Source of the DNA: Halorussus vallis
GTDB lineage: Archaea > Halobacteriota > Halobacteria > Halobacteriales > Haladaptataceae
DNA: 64,000 bases
NCBI RefSeq assembly: GCF_024138165.1
Contig: NZ_CP100000.1
Coordinates: forward strand, 3,410,001-3,474,000
Reading direction: 5' to 3'
Shown: one piece after another, positions 32,773 through 41,706 of the stretch
Layout: the number at the start of each line of letters is the position of its first letter
How positions within the stretch are numbered: the stretch's first letter is position 1
Position numbers and translations under genes: made by a program
Notes under the pieces: generated by a model
Database searches by the model: none
What the model saw: only the letters and a program-made list of their open reading frames with translations
What the model was told of the DNA's origin: nothing

Positions 32773-33948
32773 ATGAGCGAGGACTTCTACGAGGTACTCG
32801 GCGTGAGCAGGGACGCCGACGAGGACGATATCAAGCAGGCCTACCGACAGAAGGCGACCGAGTACCACCCCGACGTGAGCGACGACCCGAACGCCGAGGA
32901 GAAGTTCAAGAAGGTCAAGAAGGCCAAGGAAGTGCTGACCGACGACCAGAAGCGCCAGGCGTACGACCAGATGGGCCACGACCGCTTCGAGCAGGCCGAG
33001 AAGCGCGGCGGCTTCGACGGTGGCGCGGGCGGGACCGGCGCCGGCGGCATGGGCGGTCAGGGACCCTTCGGCGGCATGGGCGGCCAGGGTGGAATGGGCG
33101 GCGGCATGGGCGACATCTTCGAGCAGTTCTTCGGCGGCGGCGGTCGCGGCCGCCAGGCCAACCGACCCCAGCGCGGTAGCGACCTCCGCACGCGACTGAA
33201 CATCTCGCTCGAAGACGCCTTCGAGGGCGTCGAGCAACAGGTCACCGTCCGCCGGCCGGAACGCTGCGACGTCTGCGAGGGCGAGGGCCACCCGCCCGAC
33301 ACCGACTCCCACACCTGCCGGGAGTGCAACGGGAGCGGCCAGGTCACCCAGGTCCAGCAGACGCCGCTCGGACGGGTCCAACAGACCCAGACCTGTCGGC
33401 GGTGCGGCGGCGAGGGCGAGATATACGCCGAGACGTGCTCGGAGTGCGGCGGCGACGGCACGGTCCGCCGCCAGGCGACCCTCTCGGTCGAGGTGCCGGC
33501 GGGCATCGCCGACGGCCAGACCCTCCAGATGGAGGGCGAGGGCGCGCCCGGCCCCAACGGCGGGCCGAACGGCGACCTCCTCATCGAGATCTCCGTCGAG
33601 GACCACCCGGACTTCGAGCGCGAGGGCGACGACCTCCGCCACAAGCACGCCATCTCGTTCCCGCAGGCGACATTCGGCGACACCGTGGAGGTGCCGACCG
33701 TCGACGGGAGCGTCGAGATGGACGTCCCCGCGGGGACCCAGAGCGGCGAGACGTTCCGCCTCCAGGGCAAGGGGATGCCCCGCCTGCGACGGCGCGGCCA
33801 GGGCGACCTCTACGTCCAGGTTCAGGTCGTCACCCCGACCGAGATGAACGAGGAGCAGCGCGAGGCGCTGAAGGAGTTCGCCGAGGCCGGCGGTGAGGAG
33901 GTTGAGGTCGAACAGGGCTTCTTCGAGAAGATCAAGAACTCGTTTTGA
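32773..33948 (+). CDS. dnaJ: Hsp40 chaperone DnaJ
   Basis: A 391-residue type I DnaJ. The J domain has the HPD motif at residues 32-34 (YHPDVSDD). A Gly-rich stretch (GAGGTGAGGMGGQGPFGGMGG) follows, then the zinc-finger region with four CxxCxGxG-type repeats (CDVCEGEGH, CRECNGSGQ, CRRCGGEGE, CSECGGDGT) and the C-terminal substrate-binding domain. A GAGG purine run lies upstream of the ATG. Works with DnaK. Confidence 0.97.
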   Translation: MSEDFYEVLGVSRDADEDDIKQAYRQKATEYHPDVSDDPNAEEKFKKVKKAKEVLTDDQKRQAYDQMGHDRFEQAEKRGGFDGGAGGTGAGGMGGQGPFGGMGGQGGMGGGMGDIFEQFFGGGGRGRQANRPQRGSDLRTRLNISLEDAFEGVEQQVTVRRPERCDVCEGEGHPPDTDSHTCRECNGSGQVTQVQQTPLGRVQQTQTCRRCGGEGEIYAETCSECGGDGTVRRQATLSVEVPAGIADGQTLQMEGEGAPGPNGGPNGDLLIEISVEDHPDFEREGDDLRHKHAISFPQATFGDTVEVPTVDGSVEMDVPAGTQSGETFRLQGKGMPRLRRRGQGDLYVQVQVVTPTEMNEEQREALKEFAEAGGEEVEVEQGFFEKIKNSF

Positions 33949-34342
33949 ACGCGGTTTCAGCGTTAGATTCTATCCGTCTCGGTCGTTCTCCGTGCGTTCT
34001 CGGCCACATTACTGATTCTGTGCTTTCGACCGTGACTGTGCGACCGCACTGCCACCGCCACCGAACCGCTACTGCACCGTAAACCGCCACCGCGACCACA
34101 CTGCAGACCGCCACTTACACGACCCAGATGAGTACCGCACCGCAACCGCCACACGCCTCCCCAGCCGATTCCCTCACTCGCTTCGCTCGTTCGCTCATCC
34201 CTCGCGCGTATTGGCGCGGCCCCAAACCGCGGGACCGCGCCAGCGCGCGCCGTGACCTACGGACGACTCTTCGGAACCGCCGACTCGCCTTCGGGCGGTC
34301 GGCCCGTCGGCTTTTCCGCGTCCGTCCCTCAGTTCGATTCGA
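33949..34342. other. Intergenic region with an interspersed repeat, between dnaJ and the DJ-1/PfpI gene
   Basis: About 390 bases with no convincing gene. The first half is a low-complexity ACCGC-rich run (34035-34130); it leads into the interspersed repeat copy D1. Confidence 0.5.
34101..34252 (+). repeat. Interspersed repeat (CCACACGCC family), copy D1
   Basis: The core CCACACGCCTCCCCAGCCGA lies at 34149-34168, followed by TTCCCTCACTCGCTTCGCTC, CATCCCTCGCGC and the GC-rich end GGCGCGGCCCCAAACCGCGG...CCGCGCC. Copy D2 at 45441-45600 matches in the same order; D3 and D4 are inverted. Confidence 0.85.
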
Positions 34343-34909
34343 ATGAGCCAAACCAGCCAGCAGTCGCTCGACGGGGCGACGGTCGCCGTCTTCGTCGCGC
34401 CCGAGGGCACCGAAGACGTCGAGTTCGCCCGGTCGAAAGATGCCGTCTCGGACGCCGGAGCCACGGTCGACGTCCTGAGCTTCGAATCCGGCGAGGCCCG
34501 GACCGTCGACAACGACCTCGAATGGGCCGAGGAGTACGAGGTCGACGCGACGTTCGACGAAGTCTCCCCCGACGACTACGACGGACTCATCGTCCCGGGC
34601 GGTACTGTGGGGGCCGACAAACTCCGCGCGAACGAGGACGCCGTCGACTTCGTCCGCCAGCACGTCGCCGACGACAGGCCCGTGGGCGTCATCTGCCACG
34701 GTCCGTGGGTGCTGGTCGAGGCCGACGCGGTCGATGGCCGGACGCTCACGTCCTACCCCAGCCTGCAGACCGACGTCCGGAACGCCGGCGGCGAGTGGGT
34801 CGACGAGGAGGTCGTCACCGACGGGTCGCTGGTGACGAGTCGCAAACCCGACGACCTCGACGCGTTCTGCGAACACGTCGTCGAGGAACTCGCGGCCGTC
34901 GCCGAGTAA
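34343..34909 (+). CDS. DJ-1/PfpI family protein
   Basis: A 188-residue protein. The nucleophile Cys118 sits in VGVICHGPWVLVEADAV, the conserved elbow of the DJ-1/PfpI fold, with DGLIVPGGTVGADKLR before it. Family members are peptidases, glyoxalases or deglycases; the precise activity cannot be assigned. The 5' region just upstream contains the D1 repeat. Confidence 0.93.
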   Translation: MSQTSQQSLDGATVAVFVAPEGTEDVEFARSKDAVSDAGATVDVLSFESGEARTVDNDLEWAEEYEVDATFDEVSPDDYDGLIVPGGTVGADKLRANEDAVDFVRQHVADDRPVGVICHGPWVLVEADAVDGRTLTSYPSLQTDVRNAGGEWVDEEVVTDGSLVTSRKPDDLDAFCEHVVEELAAVAE

Positions 34910-34970
34910 CGGCGACCGACCGCACGCCGATACCCCCGATTTTTCACCACCCGCGCCCTACGTGGAGTCG

Positions 34971-36056
34971 ATGGCTTCCGCGCCGTTCTACGGGTCGTTC
35001 GCCGTCGTCACGTTGCTGGTCCTCGCGTCCCTCATCGTGCTCGCACGGGCCTCGCAGACGATGTTAGAGGGCGGCGACGCCGAAGATGCAGGCGAAGAGG
35101 CCGGCCCGGACGACGAAAGTCCGGACGACGAGACCCCGGACGCGAGCGACGCCCGCGACGGACCACCCGACCCCGACCCGGAGCGCGACGACTCCCAGCG
35201 CGGCAACTCGACGCTCCCCGCGACCGGCGCGGCCCGCATCGAACGCCACGCCCGCAACCGAAACGAGTGGAACGACCCGCCGGGCGTCGAAATCGAAGAG
35301 AATCACTCCGAGGAGTCCGCCGACGGGCCGTGGTCCCAGGACGTAGAGAGTCCGTGGGGTGACGACCCTGCCGAGCGGGACGCCCGACGGGCGGCCGACG
35401 CCGAGGCCCGGCGCGCTCGCGAGCGACCGCGGGTCCGCGAGCGCGAGGACATATCGACCGGCGCGCTCCTGGCGAACGTGGCGCTGAGTCAGGGCCTATT
35501 CGGCGCGGTGATTTTGGCGGCGGCGTGGCTGGCCCGGATTCCGCCGAGCGCGCTCGGGGTGACCGTCGGCGACCCCACGAGCACCGGTTTGCCCGCGCTG
35601 GCGGTCGGCGTCGGCCTCGGCGTCGCGCTGTACGTCGCCAACGAACTCTCGTCGGTGGTCGCCGACTCGGCCGGCATCGAGTACTCCGAGGGCCTGCGCG
35701 AGGCGCTCGCGCCCGACACCGCCCGGGGGTGGGCGCTTCTGTTCGGCGCGGTCCTACCCATCATCGCGGGTTTCGAGGAACTGCTGTTCCGGGCCGCGCT
35801 GGTCGGCGCGTTCGCCGCGGGATTCGGCGTCTCGCCCTGGCTACTGGCAGTGTTCTCGACGGTCGCGTTCGCGGTCGGTCACGGCGCGCAGGGGCCGGGC
35901 GGCGTCGCCGTGACGGGACTGCTCGGGTTCGCGCTGGCCGCGGCGTTCGTCCTCACCGAGAGCCTGCTGGTCGTGGTCGTCGCCCACTACCTGGTCAACG
36001 CGCTGGAGTTCGGCGTGCACGAGGGACTCGGCGTCGAGTGGACCGACCGGGGGTGA
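34971..36056 (+). CDS. CPBP (CAAX-like) intramembrane metalloprotease
   Basis: A 361-residue protein with an N-terminal helix, then a long Asp/Glu/Pro-rich cytoplasmic linker, then about seven helices of the ABI/CPBP fold. The catalytic EE pair is in IIAGFEELLFRAALVGAF (Glu269-Glu270 by my count), FAVGHGAQGPGGVAV supplies the first His and VVVVAHYLVNALEFG the second. It may process prenylated or other membrane proteins, or bacteriocin-like peptides; substrate unknown. ATG 34971 preferred; GTG 34962 in frame. Confidence 0.9.
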   Translation: MASAPFYGSFAVVTLLVLASLIVLARASQTMLEGGDAEDAGEEAGPDDESPDDETPDASDARDGPPDPDPERDDSQRGNSTLPATGAARIERHARNRNEWNDPPGVEIEENHSEESADGPWSQDVESPWGDDPAERDARRAADAEARRARERPRVREREDISTGALLANVALSQGLFGAVILAAAWLARIPPSALGVTVGDPTSTGLPALAVGVGLGVALYVANELSSVVADSAGIEYSEGLREALAPDTARGWALLFGAVLPIIAGFEELLFRAALVGAFAAGFGVSPWLLAVFSTVAFAVGHGAQGPGGVAVTGLLGFALAAAFVLTESLLVVVVAHYLVNALEFGVHEGLGVEWTDRG

Positions 36057-36100
36057 GCCGACCGAAACGCTTTCTCGGTCACAGGTCAGATAGCCTGACA

Positions 36101-36988
36101 ATGAGCGACCTCCACGAGGCGGACGCCGGCGAGGCGGCCTCCGCGACGCCGGACCCCGCCGAGACGGACGCCGACGCGACGGACCCCGTGTTCGGCTTCA
36201 TCGCCGGCGTCTACGCCGGCGCCCTGCTCGCGCCCGCGGTGACGATACTCGCGTCGCTGGGACTGACCGACGACCCCGCGACGCTGTTCTTCAGCTTCTT
36301 CGGGTCGGTGCTCTCGTTCGCAGTGCTCGTCAGCTGGGTCGCCCGCCGGGAGTCGGTCGGGCCGCGAATCGGCCGGTCGCAGTGGGTCTGGCTCGCGGTC
36401 GTGGCCCCGTTCGGTTACGGCGCGGTGATGCTCGGCGGAATCGCCGCGGGGTTCCGGGGAGCGTTCGTCGGCGCTTCGATGGCCGGGATGATAGCGGGGA
36501 TGTTCACCGGCATGGGGTTCGCCGTCGCGGCTCGGAACCGCTACGCGAGGGCCGCCCTCGACGGGAGCGAGGAGTACGTCCGGTTCGACGCCCGCGCGCC
36601 CGAGCGCGACCGGCGACTCCACTACGCGGGCCTCGCGGTCCTCGGGACGGTCGCACTGGCCGGGCCGGTGCTCGCGGCGCTGACCGACGTGGACGCCGGC
36701 CAGGACCTCTTCGTCTACCTCCTGCCGTTCATCGGCGGACTGCTCGGGTTGACCAGTCGGCGAACCTACGCGGTCACGGACGCCGGACTGCTCGCCGACC
36801 AGGGCGTCTCCAAGAACCTCCGAGCGTGGGACCAGTTCGAGGGCTTCTCGGTCACGGACGACGCCGTGGTGGTCCGGCGCACCGGTTGGTCGGCGTTCGG
36901 TCTTCGGGACGTTCGGCGAGACGCCACGGACCTCGAAGACGTCGAGGCGGTCGCCGACGCGCTGGCGAAGTTCCTGCCGCGGAAGTAG
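36101..36988 (+). CDS. Membrane protein with C-terminal PH-like region
   Basis: A 295-residue protein with helices at about residues 30-54, 58-80, 96-145 and 170-220, then RRTYAVTDAGLLADQGVSKNLRAWDQFEGFSVTDDAVVVRRTGW, which resembles a bPH2-type domain. MAGMIAGMFTGMGFAVA is a Gly/Met-rich helix. No enzymatic motif. It is immediately upstream of the repeat-rich gap. Confidence 0.6.
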   Translation: MSDLHEADAGEAASATPDPAETDADATDPVFGFIAGVYAGALLAPAVTILASLGLTDDPATLFFSFFGSVLSFAVLVSWVARRESVGPRIGRSQWVWLAVVAPFGYGAVMLGGIAAGFRGAFVGASMAGMIAGMFTGMGFAVAARNRYARAALDGSEEYVRFDARAPERDRRLHYAGLAVLGTVALAGPVLAALTDVDAGQDLFVYLLPFIGGLLGLTSRRTYAVTDAGLLADQGVSKNLRAWDQFEGFSVTDDAVVVRRTGWSAFGLRDVRRDATDLEDVEAVADALAKFLPRK

Positions 36989-37073
36989 CGGACGCGACGA
37001 TAGAACGCAAAACGGGCTTCCGAGAACGCTCGGGGAGACGGACTGTCTTTTACTCGTCCGAACTTCCACCGGT

Positions 37074-37236
37074 GGCGCGCGTTGGCGCGGCCCCGCGGTC
37101 TGTCTTCCGGCGGTTTGGGGCCGCGCCCATTCGCGCGAGGGACGACCGAGTGAGCGCCGGAGGCGCGAGCGAAGGAGTCGGCTGGGGGGGGCGTGTGGCT
37201 ATCGCGGTCGCGGTGCGGTGGCTGTGCAGTAGTCGT
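37074..37236 (-). repeat. Interspersed repeat (CCACACGCC family), copy D3
   Basis: On the plus strand it reads GGCGCGGCCCC (37084-37094) pairing with GGGGCCGCGCC (37117-37127), then CGCGAGGGACGACCGAGTG and TCGGCTGGGGGGGGCGTGTGG (37178-37198). It is the reverse of D1 and D2, with a longer G run (eight G) than the others. Confidence 0.8.
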
Positions 37237-37246
37237 ACCGGTAGTA

Positions 37247-37376
37247 GAAGATGCGCTGAGGCCGAGTCGCCACAGCGACTCGGCCTCAGCGCGTGCCCTT
37301 TTTTGGTCCAGCTTTTTTCGAGGAGTGGTGGCTGACGCGCCTGCGGCGCGTCAGCGACCCGACGACGAAAAAAGGT
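37247..37376. repeat. Structured intergenic element, copy C
   Basis: Same orientation as copy B: GAAGATGC, an 18-bp hairpin (37253-37270 with 37275-37292), T6 at 37299-37304, T6 at 37313-37318, an 11-bp hairpin GCTGACGCGCC/GGCGCGTCAGC (37331-37355), then A6 at 37368-37373 and GGT. The inner stem differs from A/B at two paired positions. Confidence 0.9.
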
Positions 37377-37419
37377 GGAGGGGAAGCTACTTGACGTGTG
37401 CCCGCAATTTTTGCGATAT

Positions 37420-39453
37420 ATGGACACCCTCGAAGACGTAGACGAGATCGTCCACGAACCCAGCCGAGAGTTCGTGGAATCGACCAACGTCTGGCAGTTC
37501 ATGCAGGAACACGGCATCGAGGATTACGAGGAGCTAATCGAGCGGACCACCACGGAGATGCCGGGCGTCGAGGCGTCGGGCGTCGAGTGGTTCTGGGACG
37601 AACTGGTCGACTACCTCGGCATCGAGTTCTACGAGGAGTACGATTCGATCCGGGACGACAGCGAGGGGCCGCAGTTCTCGAAGTGGTACGACGGCGGGAA
37701 GATAAACGCCGCCCACAACGTGGTCGACCGCCACGCCGCGCCCGACAACGAGACTCGCAACAAGGTCGCCTGTATCTGGGAGGGCGAGGACGGCGAGGTC
37801 CGGGAGGTGACGTTCCACGAACTCCACCGTCAGTCGAACAAGGTGGCCAACGCCCTCGAAGCGCGGGGCGTCGGAACCGGCGACACCGTGGGCCTGTACA
37901 TGCCGATGGTGCCGGAGGTCATCGCCATCCTCTACGGCGCGTTCAAGGTCGGCGCCGTCGCCGTCCCCATCTTCTCGGGGTTCGGCGTCGACGCGACCGC
38001 GACCCGCATCGAGGACCCCGAGTGCTCGGTGCTGTTCACCGCCGACGGCTTCTACCGTCGCGGGAGCGAGGTGTTCCTCAAGAACGCCGCCGACAAGGCC
38101 ATCGCGAAGGCGGGCTACGTCGAGCACACCATCGTCTACGACCGGTTCGGGAGTCGTACTCCCGACGGCGACGGTGACGCCGACGCCGACGCCGACATCC
38201 CGTGGGACGACGACCGCGACGAGTGGTGGACCGAGGCGGTCGAGAGCCAGTCCGACGAGTACGAGACGAAGTCGCTCGACGCCGACGCCGAGTCGATGCT
38301 GCTGTACTCCTCGGGGACCACCGGCAAGCCCAAGGGCATCGTCCACACCCACTCGGGCGCGCTGATGCAGGCCGCCAAGGAGATCTACTTCGGCTTCGAC
38401 CACAAGCCCGGCGACCGGTTCTTCTGGGTCAGCGACATCGGGTGGATGATGGGGCCGTGGACGCTCATCGGCAACCACGCCTTCGGCGGCACCGTCTTCA
38501 TGTACGAAGGCGCGCCCGATTATCCCGACCCCGACCGCTTCTGGGAGATGATCGACCGCCACGCCATCTCGACGTTCGGCATCTCGCCGACCGCCATCCG
38601 CGCCCTGCGCAAGTACGGCGACGAGTGGCTGGAGGGTCACGACCTCTCCAGCCTTCGCCTGCTGGGGTCGACCGGTGAGCCGTGGGACCCCGAAAGCTGG
38701 CTGTGGTTCTACGAGAACGTCGGCGGCGGCGAGGCGCCCATCATCAACATCTCCGGCGGCACCGAGATAATGGGCTGTTTCCTGATGCCGTTGCCCATCC
38801 AGTCGCTCAAACCCTGCACGCTGGGCGGGCCGGGCCTGGGCATGGATATCGACATCGTGAACTCGCAGGGCGAGTCCATCGCCGACACCCACGAGCGGGG
38901 CTTCCTGGTCGCCCGCGACTCCTGTCCCTCGATGACCAAGAGCCTCTGGGAGGGCGACGAGCGCTACCTCGAGGAGTACTGGTCGACGTTCGAGGACCCG
39001 CCGCTGTGGGACCACGGCGACTGGGCGCAGAAGGACGAGGACGGTTTCTGGTTCCTCCACGGCCGCGCCGACGACGCCATCAACGTGGCGGGCCGGAAGG
39101 TCGGCCCCGCAGAGGTCGAAGGCGCGCTCATCGACCACGAGGCCGTCAACCAGGCCGCCGCGGTCGGCGTGCCCGACGACACCACCGGCCAGGCCGTCGT
39201 GGCGTACGTCATCCTCGAAGACGGCCGCGCGGTGAGCGACGCGCTTCGGGAGGAACTCCGCGAGCAGGTCGGCGACGAACTCGGCAAGCCGTTCAAGCCC
39301 CGCGAGGTGCTGTTCGTCTCCGAGTTCCCCAAGACCCAGTCGGGCAAGATTATCCGCCGGGCCATCGAGGCGACCTACACCGGCGAGGACCTGGGCGACA
39401 TGAGCAGCATCGAGAACCCCGACGCGCTGGACGAACTCGAAGCGGCGCAGTAG
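37420..39453 (+). CDS. Acyl/acetyl-CoA synthetase (AMP-forming)
   Basis: A 677-residue ANL ligase. MLLYSSGTTGKPKGIVHTHSG is the P-loop, WLWFYENVGGGEAPIINISGGTEIMG the A5-like region, LWDHGDWAQKDEDGFWFLHGRADDAINVAGRKVGPAEVE the hinge, and FPKTQSGKIIRRAI the C-terminal Lys. It activates a carboxylic acid to acyl-CoA; acetate, propionate or a medium-chain acid is possible. Start ATG 37420; an in-frame GTG at 37375 would lie in the repeat element. A DADADAD linker is inserted near residue 250. Confidence 0.92.
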   Translation: MDTLEDVDEIVHEPSREFVESTNVWQFMQEHGIEDYEELIERTTTEMPGVEASGVEWFWDELVDYLGIEFYEEYDSIRDDSEGPQFSKWYDGGKINAAHNVVDRHAAPDNETRNKVACIWEGEDGEVREVTFHELHRQSNKVANALEARGVGTGDTVGLYMPMVPEVIAILYGAFKVGAVAVPIFSGFGVDATATRIEDPECSVLFTADGFYRRGSEVFLKNAADKAIAKAGYVEHTIVYDRFGSRTPDGDGDADADADIPWDDDRDEWWTEAVESQSDEYETKSLDADAESMLLYSSGTTGKPKGIVHTHSGALMQAAKEIYFGFDHKPGDRFFWVSDIGWMMGPWTLIGNHAFGGTVFMYEGAPDYPDPDRFWEMIDRHAISTFGISPTAIRALRKYGDEWLEGHDLSSLRLLGSTGEPWDPESWLWFYENVGGGEAPIINISGGTEIMGCFLMPLPIQSLKPCTLGGPGLGMDIDIVNSQGESIADTHERGFLVARDSCPSMTKSLWEGDERYLEEYWSTFEDPPLWDHGDWAQKDEDGFWFLHGRADDAINVAGRKVGPAEVEGALIDHEAVNQAAAVGVPDDTTGQAVVAYVILEDGRAVSDALREELREQVGDELGKPFKPREVLFVSEFPKTQSGKIIRRAIEATYTGEDLGDMSSIENPDALDELEAAQ

Positions 39454-39480
39454 GGCCTGAAGGCGGGACGAGACGCCGAC

Positions 39481-39897
39481 TCAGGCGCAGATTTGACCGA
39501 CTTCGACCGTCGCGTTGGCCTCTATTCTAATCTCGGTCGTACACCGGTCGTCCGGCCCCTCGATTTCGAACGACTCGGGGTTGCGGTCGTCGACCGCAAC
39601 CCCGAGTCGGTACCGCTCGCCGACCGCCGTCGCGTTCTCGAAGGAAACCCGCGCTCCGGCGTCGAGGCGAACCGTCTTCGAGAAGACGGTTCGGCCAGTT
39701 TCGTTCGCCGGCGAAACTTCGATTCGGACGGTGTGGTTCGCGTCGTCGCCGTTCGTGAGGTGGAGGTCGTCCATCGCGGGCGGGGCGTGCCCGATTCCGA
39801 GGAAGCCGAACGCGACCACGCCGCCAGCGACGGCCCCGACGACCGCGAAGGCCGTCAGCCAGAGCGTGAGCCCGCGGAAGAACGTCGAGTCGGCCAT
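39481..39897 (-). CDS. Membrane-anchored secreted protein
   Basis: A 138-residue protein with one helix (about residues 10-34, LWLTAFAVVGAVAGGVVAFGFL) and then an Asn/Thr-rich extracellular beta domain with several NxT/NxS sites (NATV, NETG). Start ATG at 39897. Function unknown; similar anchored beta domains are frequent in haloarchaea. It is just before the GNAT cluster on the same strand. Confidence 0.65.
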   Translation of the reverse strand: MADSTFFRGLTLWLTAFAVVGAVAGGVVAFGFLGIGHAPPAMDDLHLTNGDDANHTVRIEVSPANETGRTVFSKTVRLDAGARVSFENATAVGERYRLGVAVDDRNPESFEIEGPDDRCTTEIRIEANATVEVGQICA

Positions 39898-39944
39898 TCG
39901 TCGGGAGTGCCGACCGGAAAGTAGTAAGTCTTCTGTCGCGTCCG

Positions 39945-40469
39945 TCACTCGTCGCCGACCCACTCCTCGCGGAGGATGCCGAAGTGAACCGTATCGACGT
40001 GTTCGCCGCTGACGAACGCGTTCTTCCGGAATCGGCCTTCCTGCTCGAAGCCGAGTTTCCGGAGGAGGTTTTTCGAGGCGTCGTTGAACTCGTACGTGAA
40101 CGCCTGTAACGCCGGCTTGTCGAAGTTGTCGAAGACGTATCCGACGAAGAGGCCGACCGCTTCCGTCGCGTAGCCGTTTCCGTGGGATTCGGGGACGAGC
40201 CAGTAGGAGAGGAACGGCCGCGCTCCGGAGAGCGACTCGACTTGAACCAGTCCGATCGGATCGCCGTCTACGGAGACGAGTAGACGAACGCTCTCGTCGT
40301 CTTCACTGTCGATGTCGTCCGCGACACGGGATTCGTTACGAGGGATGGTGTGTCCGAGTGGTGTTCGCAACTCCGGGTCGTTGGACGCTCGCTGGAGAAA
40401 CGCAGCATCGTTGGACTCGACGGGGCGGAGACGCACACGTTCGCCGCGGAGGAACGTCGTGTTCGGCAT
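39945..40469 (-). CDS. GNAT acetyltransferase, paralogue 1
   Basis: A 174-residue RimJ/RimL-type GNAT starting MPNTTFLRGERVRLRPVESNDAAFLQRASNDPELRTPLG, with acetyl-CoA site in SHGNGYATEAVGLFVGYVF and the C-terminal LLRKLGFEQEGRFRKNAF...HFGILREEW. Clearly a paralogue of the two genes upstream. Its codon use is less GC-rich than theirs. Probably acetylates an N-terminus or a ribosomal protein-like substrate. Confidence 0.9.
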   Translation of the reverse strand: MPNTTFLRGERVRLRPVESNDAAFLQRASNDPELRTPLGHTIPRNESRVADDIDSEDDESVRLLVSVDGDPIGLVQVESLSGARPFLSYWLVPESHGNGYATEAVGLFVGYVFDNFDKPALQAFTYEFNDASKNLLRKLGFEQEGRFRKNAFVSGEHVDTVHFGILREEWVGDE

Positions 40470-40533
40470 GCAGTCCCCTCGTACGGATACGGGATAGCCG
40501 TTGCGAAAATCGAACCGGGCCGAACCGTACCGT

Positions 40534-41121
40534 CTACTCGCCCTCGACCCACTCCTCGCGGAGCAGGCCGAAGACGTACTCGTCGCGGTAGTCGCCCTCG
40601 ACGAACCGGTTCTCGCGGAGGACCGCCTCGCGTTCGAAGCCGAGGCGTCCGAGCAGCGCCTGCGAGGGTTCGTTGTGCGAGAAGACCCGCGCCTGAACGC
40701 CGTGCTTGTCGTGGCTGGCGAAGAAGTAATCGAGCAACAGCGTCATCGCCTCGGTGGCGTAGCCCTCGCCCTGGTACTCCGGCAGGACCCAGTACGACAG
40801 CAGCGGCCGGTCCCAGTGGACCTTCATCACGTTGACCACCCCGACGGGGGTCGGCTCGCCGTCTCCGTCGGCGTCCTCGCCCGCCCCGCGCCCGCCGTCG
40901 CCCTCGGTCGGTTCGCGGCAGACGAGCAGGTTAATACCGTCGTCTTCCTCGACCCGCTCGTCGAGGGTTTCGGCTATCTGGCCGTCGTTCTCGGGAAAGG
41001 ACATGCCGAGGGGCGGTCGAACCTCGGGGTGGTTGCGGCCGCGCTGGAGGAACTCGGCGTCGTCGCGTTCGACGGTTCGGAGCGCGACCCGGTCGCCGCG
41101 CTCGAAGACGACGCCCGGCAT
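40534..41121 (-). CDS. GNAT acetyltransferase, paralogue 2
   Basis: A 195-residue paralogue starting MPGVVFERGDRVALRTVERDDAEFLQRGRNHPEV. It has the Q/R-x-x-G-x-G/A site GEGYATEAMTLLLDYFF and the same C-terminal GFEREAVLRENRFVEG...LREEW. An acidic insertion (EPTEGDGGRGAGEDADGDGEP) near residue 75-95 is unique to this copy. The ATG overlaps the stop of the upstream GNAT gene (ATGA). Confidence 0.9.
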   Translation of the reverse strand: MPGVVFERGDRVALRTVERDDAEFLQRGRNHPEVRPPLGMSFPENDGQIAETLDERVEEDDGINLLVCREPTEGDGGRGAGEDADGDGEPTPVGVVNVMKVHWDRPLLSYWVLPEYQGEGYATEAMTLLLDYFFASHDKHGVQARVFSHNEPSQALLGRLGFEREAVLRENRFVEGDYRDEYVFGLLREEWVEGE

Positions 41122-41645
41122 CAGACACCCCACTCCTCGCGGAGCAGTCCGTAGTGCACGGTGTCGCGGTACGCGCCCCGGACGTACCGGTCCTCGCGGA
41201 GTCGGCCCTCCCGCTGGAAGCCGAGGCGTTCGAGCAGTTTCCACGAGGCCTCGTTGTAGGCGTACGCCTGGGCGTAGAGGCCGCGGGCCTCGAACGTGTC
41301 GAAGACGTAGTCTATCAGCAGCGAAACCGCCTCGGTGGCGTAGCCCTCGCCCTGGTACTCCGGCAGGACCCAGTACGACAGTTCGGGCCGGGTCCACCGC
41401 GCGTGCATCGCGACCACCTGGCCGACGGGGTCGCCGTCGACGCAGACCAGCAGGTTGACGCTGCCGTCGTCTTCGACGCTCTCTTCGACGTACTCCTCGG
41501 CCTGACTTCCGTTCTCGGGGTCGTCGAGTCCCAGCGGGACGCGCACGTCGGGGTCGTTGTGCGCCCGCTGGACGAACTCCGCGTCGTCGCGTTCGACGGT
41601 CCGGAGCGAGACGCGTTCGCCTCGCTCGAAGAGGACACCTGGCAT
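41121..41645 (-). CDS. GNAT acetyltransferase, paralogue 3
   Basis: A 174-residue paralogue starting MPGVLFERGERVSLRTVERDDAEFVQRAHNDPDVRVPLG with GEGYATEAVSLLIDYVF and RLGFQREGRLREDRYVRGAYRDTVHYGLLREEW. It overlaps paralogue 2 by four bases. Together the three form a recent tandem duplication; the third gene (paralogue 1) lies 64 bases away. Confidence 0.92.
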   Translation of the reverse strand: MPGVLFERGERVSLRTVERDDAEFVQRAHNDPDVRVPLGLDDPENGSQAEEYVEESVEDDGSVNLLVCVDGDPVGQVVAMHARWTRPELSYWVLPEYQGEGYATEAVSLLIDYVFDTFEARGLYAQAYAYNEASWKLLERLGFQREGRLREDRYVRGAYRDTVHYGLLREEWGV

Positions 41646-41706
41646 GGGTAGTCCCACGAAGGGTCGCGATAAAGCGATTTCCCGAACTGCCGTTAAGTAA
41701 GTATTT

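Larger units (their letters stand above)
36989..37419. other. Repeat-packed intergenic region
   Basis: Holds copy D3 (inverted) of the CCACACGCC family at about 37074-37236 and, directly next to it, structured element copy C at 37247-37376. No coding gene is supported. Confidence 0.6.
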
